From: Rubinisphaera italica
GTDB lineage: Bacteria; Planctomycetota; Planctomycetia; Planctomycetales; Planctomycetaceae
Assembly (NCBI RefSeq): GCF_007859715.1
Contig: NZ_SJPG01000001.1
Span: 5,808,527 to 5,872,526 of the forward strand
Reading direction: 5' to 3'
DNA length: 64,000 bases
Shown here one piece after another: positions 62,486-64,000 of this stretch. Each line of letters starts with the position of its first letter. The stretch's first letter is position 1. The notes beneath the pieces were generated by a model, which made no database searches, was not told the origin of the DNA, and worked only from the letters and a program-made list of their open reading frames with translations. A program made the translations under genes and the position numbers.

Positions 62486-63691
62486 TTACGCGCCGTATTT
62501 TTCCAATCGTCCGGCATGGGCAAGCGCTAACGACATGAGGTATTTCGCAGGGAACTGGCCAAGTCCCCCGGTCAGGCAGGTGGCTTCGCCGAAAGTATCG
62601 CAGGCGTCGTAGCGGCAATTATCGGCTGCGATCATCGTGGGAACAGGATGCCAACTGTGAGATTTCATTTTGCTCGGCGTACTGTGATCGCCAGTTACGA
62701 CGATGACATCTGGATTTAAGCCGGTAATTTTCGGAATCGCGGCATCAAACTCTTCAATTCGCTTCACCTTTGCATCGAAATTACCGTCTTCACCGGTGGA
62801 ATCGGTATATTTGAAATGCATGAAAAAGAAGTCGTAATCGTCCCAGGCGGCTTCGAGTCGAGCACATTGATCATCGAGTGTTTGACCGGCATCGAGAACA
62901 TCCATCCCAACGAGCCGGGCAAGGCCGCGATACATCGGATAGACGGCAATCGCAGCCGAGCGAGTGCCGTAGACTTCTTCGTAAGTTGGGATATCCGGCT
63001 TTTTGGCAATTCCACGCAACGTCAGAAAGTTCGCGGGGAAGTCGTCTTTAAGAATCTCGCGAGCCTGAGCCAGAAATTGCTTGGCAATTTCAACGGTTTT
63101 GGCGGAACCTTCAGATCGAGCAGTTGGCTCCAGTGGTTCGACGCCGGTTCGTTGAGGATCGGTATCGTGAACATCCCCTTCGAGTCCTTCGCCACGGAAG
63201 ACGATGACCAGCCGGTATTCTTTGACGTGTCGAACAAAAACTTCTACGCCGGGGATTTCGATTTTATCCAGTTTTTTACACAGTTTGGCACCGACATCAC
63301 TACCGATACGACCGGCTCGGCGATCGGAAATCTTGCCTTCTTCATCCAGGCTGCAGTAATTTCCGCGAATGGCGACATCTTTTGGGCCGAGTTCAAAGTC
63401 AATGCCCAATGCTTCCAATACACCTCGTCCAATATTGTAAACGACGGGGTCGTAGCCGAATAATCCCAAGTGTCCAGGACCACTTCCGGGAGTAATTCCG
63501 GGCAGAACGGGTGTGCTCAATCCGAGTGTTCCGCGTTTGGCCAGGGCATCGAGATTGGGGGTGATTGCGGTTTCCAGTTCGGTTTTATCGCCGGGCTTCA
63601 TGGGCAAACCGCCCAGACCATCAGCCACCAGAAGAACAATTTTCGATTCGCTTTGTCGCTGCAATTGACGGGTGAGATCGTGAAAATTCAT
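62486..63691 (-). CDS. apgM: Archaeal-type 2,3-bisphosphoglycerate-independent phosphoglycerate mutase
   Basis: A 401-residue ApgM enzyme interconverting 3- and 2-phosphoglycerate in glycolysis and gluconeogenesis. It belongs to the alkaline-phosphatase superfamily: VLLVADGLGGLPM holds the first metal Asp, ITPGSGPGHLGLFGYDP carries the nucleophile Ser, and YDFFFMHFKYTDSTGEDG and VIVVTGDHSTPSKMKSHSWH supply later metal ligands. GRGVLEALGIDFELGPKDVAIRGN is specific to the archaeal type. The length fits. It stands alone between an ECF sigma factor and a Tat-exported protein. Confidence 0.94.
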   Translation of the reverse strand: MNFHDLTRQLQRQSESKIVLLVADGLGGLPMKPGDKTELETAITPNLDALAKRGTLGLSTPVLPGITPGSGPGHLGLFGYDPVVYNIGRGVLEALGIDFELGPKDVAIRGNYCSLDEEGKISDRRAGRIGSDVGAKLCKKLDKIEIPGVEVFVRHVKEYRLVIVFRGEGLEGDVHDTDPQRTGVEPLEPTARSEGSAKTVEIAKQFLAQAREILKDDFPANFLTLRGIAKKPDIPTYEEVYGTRSAAIAVYPMYRGLARLVGMDVLDAGQTLDDQCARLEAAWDDYDFFFMHFKYTDSTGEDGNFDAKVKRIEEFDAAIPKITGLNPDVIVVTGDHSTPSKMKSHSWHPVPTMIAADNCRYDACDTFGEATCLTGGLGQFPAKYLMSLALAHAGRLEKYGA

Positions 63692-63944
63692 CGAGAAGCC
63701 TTGTCGATTTAACGGTTACAGAAACAGCCGGAATTTCCGATGCACCTGATTGCAAATTACTTTTCCCAAATTCAGAACGCATTGTGATTAGACAGGATGA
63801 ATTTCTCAAGTCTGTCGATCCTGCCCAAGTAAATGCTTGGAAAGTAAGGACGTTTATTGTACATTGAATCAAACTATGCTGATGTTTGATTGCCTCGCAT
63901 CTCATTCCCAGATTCAATCTCACCATAAATCAAGAGGAACTTCC

Positions 63945-64000
63945 ATGACCGAGCCGACACCAATTTCCCGACGCGATCTGCTAAAAACTTCTGCGACGGT
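63945..64000 (+). CDS. Start of a Tat-exported protein (cut by window edge)
   Basis: Only 18 codons are visible from the ATG at 63945, preceded by AAGAGGAA. They read as a twin-arginine signal opening, TEPTPISRRDLLKTSAT. Many planctomycete exported oxidoreductases begin this way. The function cannot be told from this part. Confidence 0.7.
   Translation, partial: MTEPTPISRRDLLKTSAT

Overview
The window reads as chromosomal DNA of a planctomycete (Planctomycetota, probably a Gimesia/Rubinisphaera-like member of Planctomycetales). This is inferred from the gene families: two secreted formylglycine sulfatases, a DUF1080 hydrolase, ThuA, several PQQ-like beta-propeller proteins, a DUF4159 protein, a PqqD-M50-HlyD fusion protein, a Flp-like 'pilin' with a GFIVSSELVLIA segment, and a scattered division/cell-wall gene set. 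Base composition looks balanced. About 46 genes cover most of the sequence. No rRNA, CRISPR array, transposase or prophage was seen, and I recognised no tRNA by eye.

Layout. 1-5.6 kb (minus strand): start of a Ser/Thr kinase, a PhoR-like histidine kinase, MgtE, then rplM-rpsI with an acidic N-terminal extension on S9. 5.8-9.5 kb: sulfatase, DCC-family protein, pilin-like small protein with a strong terminator, DUF1080 hydrolase. 9.7-14.7 kb: a reduced dcw cluster, rsmH - double-LysM protein - ftsL-like ORF - ftsI. 14.9-19.2 kb: a small Cys-phosphatase, a DUF6677-like membrane protein, a two-helix small protein, and a sulfatase tightly coupled to a PhyH dioxygenase. 19.2-24.8 kb (minus): two PQQ-like propellers, ThuA and a membrane protein, probably one operon. 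25.4-31.7 kb: an FtsQ-like protein, PqqD-M50-HlyD, a PQQ-like propeller and a MacB/FtsX-type permease. 32-37.8 kb: aminotransferase, holB-PSP1 (ricT-like), PhoD-like phosphatase, membrane protein. 38-44 kb: a GyrA/ParC-type subunit, then an overlapping DUF4159/TPR-peptidase pair. 44.3-50.2 kb: an RND efflux locus with a divergent MarR regulator. 50.5-54.4 kb: lipoprotein hydrolase, M20 peptidase, amidohydrolase. 54.9-59.5 kb: GyrB/ParE-type subunit, dcd and a second PSP1 protein, a conserved unknown. 59.5-64 kb: a LysR/Gfo-Idh-MocA divergent pair, ECF sigma factor, archaeal-type phosphoglycerate mutase, and the start of a Tat-exported protein.

The most unusual item is the RND permease gene at 44317-48183. 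It is a single open frame in which a full HAE1-type inner-membrane pump is followed by a linker and a complete class I SAM-dependent methyltransferase domain. It lies downstream of its lipoprotein adaptor and diverges from a MarR repressor across an inverted repeat, so it may be a methylate-and-export module. The second theme is the divisome: LysM, FtsL-like, FtsI and (11 kb away) FtsQ-like genes in a lineage known for lacking FtsZ. The third theme is short intergenic palindromes. A roughly 70-bp inverted repeat occurs five times in full, and one palindromic insertion at the ftsL/ftsI junction is flanked by a 16-bp direct repeat that has split what was probably an overlapping gene junction.
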